6,463 bases of DNA from Actinomycetes bacterium (GTDB lineage Bacteria > Actinomycetota > Aquicultoria > CAJVYJ01 > JAUVQD01). Where the stretch lies: the NCBI GenBank assembly GCA_030666075.1, contig DAOUYN010000053.1, forward strand, positions 1 to 6,463, given 5' to 3'. Within the stretch, counting starts at the first letter, position 1, and each line of letters begins with the position of its first letter. Both the position numbers and the translations under genes were made by a program. The notes beneath the pieces are model-generated. The model was given only the letters and a program-made list of their open reading frames with translations, did not search any database and had not been told where the DNA came from. Shown here piece by piece: positions 1 through 6,311 of this stretch.

Positions 1-1
1 C

Positions 2-169
2 CTGCATCATGGTTCCTACGGCATCTGTACCGGTTGCGGCCGGCCGATAGACGAAGAACGACTAGAGATACTCCCGGAGGCCGGGTTCTGTGTCGCCTGT
101 CAGCGGGAACGTGAAGCAGGGGCCGAGGCGAGATTCAAAGAGGTCCAAAGCGACGAGGAGTATGTTTAG
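2..169 (+). CDS. DksA/TraR C4-type zinc-finger protein (3' end only)
   Basis: The window opens inside this gene, and only the last 55 codons are present, ending in TAG at 167-169. The visible part begins LHHGSYGICTGCGRPIDEER and contains two cysteine pairs in the pattern CxxC-x17-CxxC, followed by a short charged tail ending EEYV. The G-x-Y-G-x-C-x-x-C-G start and the RLE-x-x-P spacing are the signature of the DksA/TraR zinc finger. Family members bind in the secondary channel of RNA polymerase or act as small regulators, and the zinc finger is structural. The coiled-coil N-terminal part lies outside the window, so I cannot tell a full DksA from one of the shorter TraR-like proteins. The gene converges on pilB and shares four bases with it, so any transcription terminator must lie inside the pilB coding region. 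Confidence 0.9.
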   Translation: MHHGSYGICTGCGRPIDEERLEILPEAGFCVACQREREAGAEARFKEVQSDEEYV

Positions 170-1854
170 AGGACGACCCGTCGGATTTCTTCGAGCGAGA
201 TGAGCCCACGGCGCGCCTTGATGACGCCGTCATGATAAAGAGTGCGCATGCCTTCCTTGACCGCCTGTTCCTTCAGTTGTGCGCTTGAAGCCCGGCTGAC
301 ACAGAGACGGTTGATCTCTTCTGATATCGTCATGAATTCAAAGAGGCCGATCCGCCCCTTATAGCCAGAGTGACCGCACTTATGGCAACCGACCGGCTGA
401 TAGAAGGTCTCACGTTCCTCGTCGGTCTCGATATCCAGCAAAGCGAGATCGGCCTTGGTGTACTCGATCTCCTTCTTGCAGCTCTCGCAGAGTACGCGGG
501 CCAAGCGCTGAGCCAGCACGCCGCGAATCGACGACGTGACCAGAAACGGATCGACGCCCATGTCTATCAGGCGAGTAATGGCGCTAGGCGCATCATTGGT
601 GTGAAGACTTGAAAGGACCAAGTGACCCGTCATTGCTGAACGAACGGCCATCTGGGCTGTTTCCAGGTCTCTGACCTCGCCGACCATGATGATATCCGGA
701 TCGGCTCTGACGATGGCCCGAAGTCCGGCCGCGAAATCGACTCCGGCTTTGCGGTTTATCTGCATCTGGGTCACCCCGGCGAGAGCGTACTCGACCGGGT
801 CCTCGATGGTGATGATCTTTTTGGCCCGGGTATTCAGTTCCATCAAGGTCCCGTAAAGGGTCGTCGTCTTGCCACTGCCGGTCGGACCCGTATTGATCAC
901 GGCGCCGAATGAGCGCTTAAACGCGTTCCTGTATGACTCCAAAATATCGTCTTCCAGCCCGAGTTCGGCCAGTTTAATCGTGCCGGAGCTGCCGCTCATC
1001 AGCCTGATAGTCAGATTCTCGCCGTGCGTGGTCGGCAGCGAAGCCACCCGTAGCTGGACCCGAGCGCCGTCGACATTAATAGCCACCCGCCCGTCCTGCG
1101 GTTGGCGTCTTTCGGCGATGTCCATACCGCTCATTATCTTGAACCTGGAGACCAACAAGGCGCGCAAGTTGAGAGGGATCGTCATCTCCTCGTGCAAGAC
1201 TCCGTCGATCCGATATCTAACTTTTACGTCCCGTTCCTCGTTCTCTATATGAACATCGCTGGCCCGCATCTTGAAGGCTTGAGTCAATATCTCATTAGCC
1301 AATTTCACGACCGGGGCATCTGCGCCGATCGGCACCTCATCTAGCTCGACAAGCGGACCGTCACCCTGCCCTTCATGGTCGGAGGCGTCCAACATCATCT
1401 TCTTAAAACTCGTCGATCCCCCGCTAAACTCCGTGATGGCCGAATCGATCGCGCTCTCGGTAGCCACTATCAATTCTACTCTCTTGCCCGTCGCTACCTG
1501 GACGGTATCGATAGCGTAAACATCAAGGGGGTTTGCCATCGCCACCAGCAGCCTGCCGCCGACAAAACCGATAGGCAGCATCTTATAGCGGCGGGCAGTT
1601 TCTTCGGTTATCAGCGAGCTGGCCTTCAGGTCTACCTCGTAATCGTCAAGATCTACGACATCGAGATTCTTCTGGACAGCCAGAGCCCTGGCCAGCGCCT
1701 GCTCGGAGATTATTTGCTCGTCTATCAAGATTCGGCCCAATGGTATGCCGCTGTCTTTCTGGGCCGCCAAGGCCTGCTCCAACTCGTGTTCTGAGACGAG
1801 TCGCTCCTGGATAAGGATATTTCCAAGACGGCTATATCGAAGGTTGCTTTCCAT
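166..1854 (-). CDS. pilB: Type IV pilus assembly / type II secretion ATPase (PilB/GspE family)
   Basis: The product has 562 residues, normal for PilB. It is the cytoplasmic hexameric ATPase that drives pilus or pseudopilus extension. An MshEN-type N-terminal domain (about residues 9-140) carries two 24-residue motifs, at 9-32 and 38-61, separated by five residues; in this family that arrangement binds c-di-GMP. The secretion-ATPase core follows: Walker A GPTGSGKTTT (323-332), Asp box ITIEDPVEY (348-356), Walker B DPDIIMVGEVRD (385-396) and His box TGHLVLSSLHTND (409-421). Cysteines C456, C459, C490 and C493 form the zinc-binding CxxC pair typical of PilB and GspE rather than the retraction ATPase PilT. 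The ATG at 1852-1854 is preceded only by a weak purine stretch (AGAGAG). No pilC, pilT or pilin gene is visible nearby; the gene is divergent from the protease and last in its direction. PilB, GspE and MshE cannot be separated with certainty here. Confidence 0.95.
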   Translation of the reverse strand: MESNLRYSRLGNILIQERLVSEHELEQALAAQKDSGIPLGRILIDEQIISEQALARALAVQKNLDVVDLDDYEVDLKASSLITEETARRYKMLPIGFVGGRLLVAMANPLDVYAIDTVQVATGKRVELIVATESAIDSAITEFSGGSTSFKKMMLDASDHEGQGDGPLVELDEVPIGADAPVVKLANEILTQAFKMRASDVHIENEERDVKVRYRIDGVLHEEMTIPLNLRALLVSRFKIMSGMDIAERRQPQDGRVAINVDGARVQLRVASLPTTHGENLTIRLMSGSSGTIKLAELGLEDDILESYRNAFKRSFGAVINTGPTGSGKTTTLYGTLMELNTRAKKIITIEDPVEYALAGVTQMQINRKAGVDFAAGLRAIVRADPDIIMVGEVRDLETAQMAVRSAMTGHLVLSSLHTNDAPSAITRLIDMGVDPFLVTSSIRGVLAQRLARVLCESCKKEIEYTKADLALLDIETDEERETFYQPVGCHKCGHSGYKGRIGLFEFMTISEEINRLCVSRASSAQLKEQAVKEGMRTLYHDGVIKARRGLISLEEIRRVVL

Positions 1855-1885
1855 ATTTTCTCTCTATCGGCCGAATGTCCGGTGA

Positions 1886-1894
1886 AGTTTATCA
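1886..1894 (-). promoter_or_regulatory. Possible extended -10 element upstream of pilB
   Basis: Read on the minus strand, these bases are TGATAAACT. That is a TG-n element followed by TAAACT, which matches four of six positions of TATAAT. It lies about 30 bases upstream of the pilB ATG. No convincing -35 hexamer stands 16-18 bases upstream, so this is only a candidate. The rest of the 150-bp divergent region (1855-2004) shows no clear operator or repeat, and I found no good sigma-70 promoter for the protease gene there. Confidence 0.25.
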
Positions 1895-1991
1895 TCTTTC
1901 GGCTAGCGGGCATCATGAGTTTCTGGGGTCCGGATTGCGGGTAGTTTTGCTGAGAACAGCGGCGCAAAGTCGTGTGATCCAAGAGTGTCTC

Positions 1992-2000
1992 AAAGGGAGG
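1992..2000 (+). promoter_or_regulatory. Strong ribosome binding site that decides the GTG start of the Lon-like gene
   Basis: AAAGGGAGG is a near-ideal Shine-Dalgarno sequence and the only strong one in the window. It ends four bases before the GTG at 2005-2007. The overlapping GTG at 2003-2005 is out of frame. The N-terminus from 2005 also fits the family, which starts only a few residues before the conserved FEFEST segment. Confidence 0.8.
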
Positions 2001-2004
2001 TCGT

Positions 2005-4422
2005 GTGGAAGAAGAGAAATGGTCTGTCACACCACAGGAAGCACGGTGGTCATGCCCGACCAATGTCTTTGAGTTCGAATCGACAGCCCAGATTGAACCG
2101 CTCGACGGGGCCGTTGGCCAGGAGCGGGCCGTTCGCGCCTTTGACTTCGGTTTCAAGATCTCTACCCACGGCTTCAATGTCTTCGCCGCCGGCCCGCCCG
2201 GTACCGGCCGACACGCTAGCGTTACCAGTTTCGTCGAAGAGCAGGCGTCAGATGAACCAGTCCCGGCAGATTGGTGCTATGTCCATAACTTTAAATCTCC
2301 CGACAAACCCATCGCCATAGAGTTGCCTAACGGCACGGCCGAAAGCTTTGCTAAAGACATGAGTGAGATGATCAAGGCCTGCCGGGCCGAGATACCCAAG
2401 GCCTTCGACAGCGCTGAATACGAGCGGCGCAAAGACCATACTGTTAAGGAATTTCAGAACAAACGAGACCCGCTGATAGCCAGATTGAAAAAAGCGGCGT
2501 CGGCTAAAGATTTCAGTGTTGAACTGACATCGGCCGGGATCATCACCATCCCCATCGTCGACGGAAAGCTGATGAAACGACAAGAGTACGATGAACTTTC
2601 CGGTGAAGACCGGAAGCGCATTCAGGAGAATACTGAATCTCTTCAGTCAGAAGTGAATAAAACCATGACCACGGTCCGCACGGCCGAGAAAGAGACACAA
2701 GAGGAACTGCGCGAGCTGGACAAAGAGATCGCCATCTTCGCCACCGGCCACCTGCTCGATGACCTGGCCGCCAAGTACCCCGACAATCAAAAGATACTCG
2801 ACTACTTGCAGGAGGTCGAAAATGACATCATCGAGAACCTGGAGGCCTTTAGGGGCGACGAGAAGCCGGCGGGGCTCATGGTCCCGGGGATGCAGCCGCC
2901 GGACCAGGACGACCCGCTCGACAAGTATCGCGTCAACGTCTTTATCAGCCATCCTTCCGGTAATGGAGCTCCGGTAATATTCGAAGCCAATCCGACCTAC
3001 TACAATCTGTTTGGACGGCTCGAGTACGCAGCGCGTTTCGGGGCGATGACGACGAGCTTCAAGATGGTCAAAGCCGGGGCGCTCCAGAAGGCCAATGGGG
3101 GCTACCTGATCCTCAATGCCCTCGACCTGCTTCTTAACCCATTCTCATATGATGCCCTCAAGCGCTCCCTGAAAACGAGGGAGTCGCGCATTGAGAACCT
3201 GGGCGAGCAGTTCCGCATCATCCCGGCGGCTACGCTCCAGCCCGAACCGATTCCGCTGGATGTGAAAGTGGTCTTGATCGGCAGCCGGTACATTTATGAT
3301 CTCCTCTATGCCATGGATGAGGATTTCCGCAAGCTCTTTAAAGTCAAGGCCGATTTTTGCGTAGACATGGACCTCTCCGAAGAGAGCACAGCCAAGTACG
3401 CCTCAATGATCGCCGCCAAATGTCGCGAGGATGACCTAATACATTACGATCCGAGCGGGGTCGCGCGTATCGTCGAGTACGGAGTGCGCCTGGCCGAAGA
3501 CCAAAAGAAGCTATCGACCAGGGTCATCGATATCCACGATCTGATCAGCGAGGCCAGCTACTGGGCCTCGACAAACGGCGACTCCGTTGTCTCCGGGGAC
3601 GACGTCCAGCGGGCCGTCGATGAGCGGACGAGGCGGTCAAACCTCCTGGAGGAACGGATCCACGAGATGTTTGAAGACGGGAGCATCCTGGTCGATACTG
3701 AGGGCTCAGCCGTGGGTCAGGTCAATGGACTGGCGGTCATTTCCATGGGTGACTATATGTTCGGCAAACCCTCGCGGATAACCTCCAAGGTCTACGTCGG
3801 CAAGGCCGGGGTCATCAATATCGAACGCGAGTCGAAGTTGAGCGGGCAGATACACGATAAGGCGGTTTTCATCCTCTCGGGATATCTGGGCGACAGGTTT
3901 GCCGCAGACAAGCCGCTGGCGATGAACGCCACCATCGGCTTCGAGCAGTCATACGGCATGATCGAAGGCGACAGCGCTTCGAGCACCGAACTCTACGCGC
4001 TCCTTTCGAGCCTCTCGGGCGTACCGCTTCGGCAAAGCATCGCCGTCACCGGCTCGGTCAACCAGCAAGGCGAGATCCAGCCCATCGGCGCGGTCAACCG
4101 CAAGATCGAAGGCTTCTATGATGTCTGTAAAGTAAAGGGGCTCACGGGTGACCAGGGGGTCTTGATACCGCGGCGCAACCTCAAGAACCTCGCTGTCCGC
4201 GAGGACGTGGCAAAAGCCCTCGAGGCCGGAGAATTTCACCTATGGGCCGTAGATACGATCGACGAAGGTCTTAAGGTCCTGACAGGTGTCCCGGCCGGAA
4301 GACGCCAGCCCAATGGTTCCTGGGAGCCGGAGACGATCAATGCCCGTGCCGACGCCCGACTGGCCCAACTAGCCGACAACCTGAGAAACTTCGAGTCTCC
4401 ACAACAACGGCGGGCGGCTTAG
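2005..4422 (+). CDS. Lon-like protease of the AAA_32 type (YcbZ/LonC-like)
   Basis: The product has 805 residues. The opening matches the AAA_32 Lon-like family: FEFEST (22-27), PLDGAVGQERA, then an AAA+-like domain. Its Walker A, GPPGTGRH (63-70), has Arg in place of the usual Lys and His in place of Thr/Ser. The Walker B position, GGYLILNALDLLL (365-377), lacks the usual Asp-Glu. A charged helical insertion spans roughly 135-285. The C-terminal third is a Lon peptidase domain: the catalytic Ser is S657 in GDSASST and the Lys is K700 in GAVNRKIEGF. They are 43 residues apart, the same spacing as S679-K722 in E. coli Lon. Ser-Lys hydrolysis is therefore likely retained, while ATP hydrolysis is doubtful (inference). 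Substrates are unknown. The start is a GTG with a strong ribosome binding site. The gene is divergent from pilB, and its stop overlaps the convergent neighbour by four bases. It is neither classical LonA nor membrane-bound LonB, since no transmembrane segments are seen. Confidence 0.93.
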   Translation: MEEEKWSVTPQEARWSCPTNVFEFESTAQIEPLDGAVGQERAVRAFDFGFKISTHGFNVFAAGPPGTGRHASVTSFVEEQASDEPVPADWCYVHNFKSPDKPIAIELPNGTAESFAKDMSEMIKACRAEIPKAFDSAEYERRKDHTVKEFQNKRDPLIARLKKAASAKDFSVELTSAGIITIPIVDGKLMKRQEYDELSGEDRKRIQENTESLQSEVNKTMTTVRTAEKETQEELRELDKEIAIFATGHLLDDLAAKYPDNQKILDYLQEVENDIIENLEAFRGDEKPAGLMVPGMQPPDQDDPLDKYRVNVFISHPSGNGAPVIFEANPTYYNLFGRLEYAARFGAMTTSFKMVKAGALQKANGGYLILNALDLLLNPFSYDALKRSLKTRESRIENLGEQFRIIPAATLQPEPIPLDVKVVLIGSRYIYDLLYAMDEDFRKLFKVKADFCVDMDLSEESTAKYASMIAAKCREDDLIHYDPSGVARIVEYGVRLAEDQKKLSTRVIDIHDLISEASYWASTNGDSVVSGDDVQRAVDERTRRSNLLEERIHEMFEDGSILVDTEGSAVGQVNGLAVISMGDYMFGKPSRITSKVYVGKAGVINIERESKLSGQIHDKAVFILSGYLGDRFAADKPLAMNATIGFEQSYGMIEGDSASSTELYALLSSLSGVPLRQSIAVTGSVNQQGEIQPIGAVNRKIEGFYDVCKVKGLTGDQGVLIPRRNLKNLAVREDVAKALEAGEFHLWAVDTIDEGLKVLTGVPAGRRQPNGSWEPETINARADARLAQLADNLRNFESPQQRRAA

Positions 4423-5060
4423 TCAAACCTCTTTTTGCTATCGGGGAAATGTTTGGCGAGCAGCGCTAAAAAGCTCTGAGTTTCTTGTCTAGTTGGGGCC
4501 TTGGCCTGCGACGCGTCTACACACGTATAAAAAATGCAGTCAACTGGTTTTGCGCTCACGTATTCGAGGCTCTCAGGATCGTGCAGGAGACACAGCCTAT
4601 CTTGGACCTTGTCGTCCCGGGGCCAGTTGTCGATTCTCTTGCTGAGGAATACGCACCCCTTGTTAAGCCACGGATTGGCATGAAACAACTCAGCTCTCGT
4701 TTGATAGTAATCACGGGCTCCAGGAATAGATATAAGGTTTCCATCGCTTGAGATCGACTTCATGTGGAAGGTGGTAAGCGTTTTTCTCTTGCCGAAGCCC
4801 TTAACTTTGACTTCCCATATGTCAAAGTACTTTTTGACAAACGCCTCAAAACTCAAATTAGATTCATACTCAAAGTCGGTTCTTTTCAGACCGCCATGTG
4901 TGTAGAGCTCATAGATCAGGACCACGTTTTCAAGTATTGCGAATCCCCCTTGGCTGCAACAACTTGAAGAGCAGGAGATACAGTCGTCTTTCGAGGCGCC
5001 ACCGCTTTGGTGTTTCTCGATCAGGTCGACTATTGGTTTTGGTAGCTCTATCTTTTCCAT
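4419..5060 (-). CDS. Cysteine-rich protein, probable YkgJ-type metal-cluster-binding protein
   Basis: The product has 213 residues, no signal peptide and no membrane segment. An N-terminal cluster CISCSSSCCSQGGF (27-40) gives C27, C30, C34 and C35, followed by a hydrophobic ILENVVLIYE segment. Later cysteines are C136 (GCVFLSKR), C157 (RLCLLHDPES), C175 and C180 (VDCIFYTC). The order CxxC...CC, then GCxFL, then CLLHDPES, then KPVDCxxYTC resembles the YkgJ family of putative zinc- or iron-chelating proteins. This is family resemblance by eye and the function is unknown. My hand count gives about 42% GC over 4681-4920, against about 63% for the Lon-like line 3901-3960, which suggests a different origin. 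The ATG at 5058-5060 has no Shine-Dalgarno sequence. The gene lies 56 bases downstream of the lipoprotein gene on the same strand, and its stop codon overlaps that of the protease gene. Confidence 0.8.
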   Translation of the reverse strand: MEKIELPKPIVDLIEKHQSGGASKDDCISCSSSCCSQGGFAILENVVLIYELYTHGGLKRTDFEYESNLSFEAFVKKYFDIWEVKVKGFGKRKTLTTFHMKSISSDGNLISIPGARDYYQTRAELFHANPWLNKGCVFLSKRIDNWPRDDKVQDRLCLLHDPESLEYVSAKPVDCIFYTCVDASQAKAPTRQETQSFLALLAKHFPDSKKRFD

Positions 5061-5067
5061 CAGTTTG

Positions 5068-5080
5068 ATTCTACATTTTA
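5068..5080 (-). promoter_or_regulatory. Possible -10 boxes close to the start of the cysteine-rich gene
   Basis: On the minus strand two hexamers, TAAAAT (5075-5080) and TAGAAT (5068-5073), each match TATAAT at five of six positions. If TAGAAT is used, transcription would begin at about 5060-5061, at the ATG itself, giving a leaderless message. This fits the absence of a ribosome binding site. No good -35 hexamer is seen upstream, so confidence is low. Confidence 0.3.
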
Positions 5081-5083
5081 CAA

Positions 5084-5097
5084 CGCTCGGTGGAGCG
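5084..5097 (-). terminator. Short hairpin between lipoprotein and cysteine-rich genes (weak terminator candidate)
   Basis: CGCTC and GAGCG form a perfect 5-bp stem with a 4-base loop. On the minus strand it follows the lipoprotein stop by about 20 bases and is followed by TTGTAAAA, which is a poor U-tract. It could weaken read-through from the lipoprotein gene into the cysteine-rich gene. The stem is short and could be chance. Confidence 0.25.
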
Positions 5098-5116
5098 ATT
5101 TGTTCGACACCCTTTT

Positions 5117-5764
5117 TTATTCGACCACTTTCACAAGACTATTGTAAAAGGTCTTGCTGCCATCTGGGTCGACCCAGATATCTACATGTGAGGTCTCTTT
5201 GCGATGAATTCGCACGAGATAATTGTAGACCAGCGGATCAACAGAGGCGAAATCTGGGTGCCGCTTGGCGATAAAATCATGAGCGGCCGCTAGGGCCGTA
5301 TTGCGCGCATTAGCTTCTCGTGACGATTCGGGTCTTAGTCTTGCGGGCGGCACCCATCCGAATGCCGCACTCGGTCGATGCATTCCGGCGCGTCGATACA
5401 GGCTACCGTCTTTCATCACCGCGTACTCCAAGATGCTCTCACTGCTGCTCGTCTCCTGGATGTACCAGTCAAGAAGGAAGCCTCTGATTTCGGCACTGAC
5501 TATCGTGCCTGTTATCTCAACACTCTGCACGGCCTTCTCTACAACTGGATCTGCAAGCTGTTGCACTGAATAAACTGGCCCGAACTCCAGCCTGTCCCTC
5601 GCGTCTCCATCGCTGGGCGTTGATGTCGAAGCGCTTGCAGGCGCTGACGTCGATGTCGGTTTGCTTGCGGATGTCGCGCTCGGCTGGTCGCACCCGGCGA
5701 GGATCAATGCGCAACAGGCGAGAGCTGCGATCATGATATGTCTTTTATACGCTTTTGTTCTCAT
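5117..5764 (-). CDS. Putative lipoprotein of unknown function
   Basis: The product has 215 residues. The N-terminus is a clear lipoprotein signal: a basic n-region (MRTKAYKRH), a hydrophobic core (IMIAALACCALI) and the lipobox LAGC, with C25 as the expected lipidated residue and Asp at +2. Residues 27-52 form a low-complexity Ser/Thr/Ala/Pro linker, typical of a tether between membrane and folded domain. The folded part (about 57-215) contains a Val/Ile-rich stretch (SVEITGTIVSAEIRGFLLDWY) and, near the end, AAHDFIAKRHPDF and VDIWVDPDGS, consistent with a small mixed alpha/beta extracytoplasmic domain. I do not recognise the family. The start at 5762-5764 is preferred over Met11 because only it supplies the positively charged n-region. 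No strong Shine-Dalgarno sequence precedes either start. The cysteine-rich gene follows 56 bases downstream on the same strand. Confidence 0.85.
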   Translation of the reverse strand: MRTKAYKRHIMIAALACCALILAGCDQPSATSASKPTSTSAPASASTSTPSDGDARDRLEFGPVYSVQQLADPVVEKAVQSVEITGTIVSAEIRGFLLDWYIQETSSSESILEYAVMKDGSLYRRAGMHRPSAAFGWVPPARLRPESSREANARNTALAAAHDFIAKRHPDFASVDPLVYNYLVRIHRKETSHVDIWVDPDGSKTFYNSLVKVVE

Positions 5765-5790
5765 GCACTGATTGGTTCTTACGTCGAACG

Positions 5791-5810
5791 CCTGAGCTCA
5801 CCTGCGCTCA
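5791..5810. repeat. Tandem 10-bp direct repeat upstream of the lipoprotein gene
   Basis: CCTGAGCTCA is followed directly by CCTGCGCTCA; nine of ten positions agree. The repeat unit equals about one DNA helical turn, and the first copy contains the palindrome TGAGCTCA. The pair sits 26 bases upstream of the lipoprotein start codon, where a regulator could act. With only two copies in a 6.5-kb window, chance is a real possibility. Confidence 0.4.
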
Positions 5811-6106
5811 CAGGGACAAGCCGAGCGAGTGTCTGGTGGAACGCATTGTTACATCTTGACCACCAATTTTAGCACGCTTGGTTCGGAGAATCGCCCGTGT
5901 GTTAGTTGCTCAGTCCGTTTTAGCTGCGCAAGTGCGCCGGTCTTTTCGGCACCTGGACTCTCGGCCCCCGGGCCTTAGGAAACCGAGTTCTTATTACTGT
6001 AGCGGCTCGTGGCGGAAATCAGGTGTTCAGGGCACTTCGGGTTGGTTCCCGCGCAAGTTTGCTTTTCTGTTCGCGTCCCTGTCTTAACATTGGTCTAAGT
6101 CAAACC
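5811..6106. other. Region without a recognisable gene
   Basis: No reading frame here has convincing protein-like composition, a start signal or a family resemblance on either strand. A short plus-strand frame at 5878-6087 reads as a Ser/Arg-rich, unstructured translation with no ribosome binding site. There are weak stems: TGGTGG/CCACCA (5834-5865), GCCG/CGGC (5936-5950, in a longer bulged stem 5932-5952) and CTCGG/CCGAG (5960-5987). None has a T-tract. No tRNA-like or other structured RNA pattern was recognised. Confidence 0.6.
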
Positions 6107-6265
6107 TCATTTCTTCTTGACCAAGGCGAGCTGCTTTTTGAAATATCTGTCCAGCGCTGCTCCACGAACATTGAACTGGTCCCCATCCTGGAGGACAGTT
6201 TGAAATCCTTGCGTGCCGCCCCAAACTCGTATCTCTTTCCCGTGCACTAATCTAAGCTCCACCAC
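6107..6265 (-). CDS. Doubtful short reading frame, small protein or gene remnant
   Basis: The frame ends in TGA at 6107-6109 and encodes a protein-like C-terminus: [29 protein letters not shown], then a basic tail ending KKK. Codon choice and composition look like real coding sequence, but I recognise no family. The open frame continues upstream to an ATG at 6386-6388. That part is antisense to the recombinase remnant and is probably not genuine. Possible GTG starts are at 6263-6265 and 6245-6247; the latter has GGTGGAG nine bases upstream and would give about 46 residues. It may be the 3' end of a larger gene broken by the rearrangement that also left the recombinase fragment. Confidence 0.3.
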   Translation of the reverse strand: MVELRLVHGKEIRVWGGTQGFQTVLQDGDQFNVRGAALDRYFKKQLALVKKK

Positions 6266-6311
6266 AATAGGGTGCGTGGTTTCAATGTCTCGATGGTCGC
6301 GCTTTGCCCTG

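Noticed and set aside
869..1252. Long open frames on the plus strand inside pilB, including 869-1252 and 1375-1794.
   Set aside because: They are antisense shadows of a clearly identified pilB gene, with Ser/Arg/Pro-rich composition typical of shadow frames.
1725..2177. 150-codon minus-strand open frame spanning the pilB/protease intergenic region.
   Set aside because: It overlaps the start of pilB in another frame and the 5' end of the Lon-like gene in antisense, and shows no motif.
5932..5952. Hairpin GTGCGCCG...CGGCAC as a possible terminator.
   Set aside because: The stem needs a bulge, the loop rather than the tail holds the T-run, and no T-tract follows on either strand.
5878..6087. 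69-codon plus-strand open frame.
   Set aside because: It has no ribosome binding site, unstructured Ser/Arg-rich composition and no family resemblance.
4421..6108. The 11-mer AGTCAAACCTC occurs at 4421-4431 and again at 6098-6108, each near a minus-strand stop codon.
   Set aside because: Several 11-mer pairs are expected by chance in a 6.5-kb window, and the flanks do not extend the match, so it is not treated as an attachment site or repeat.
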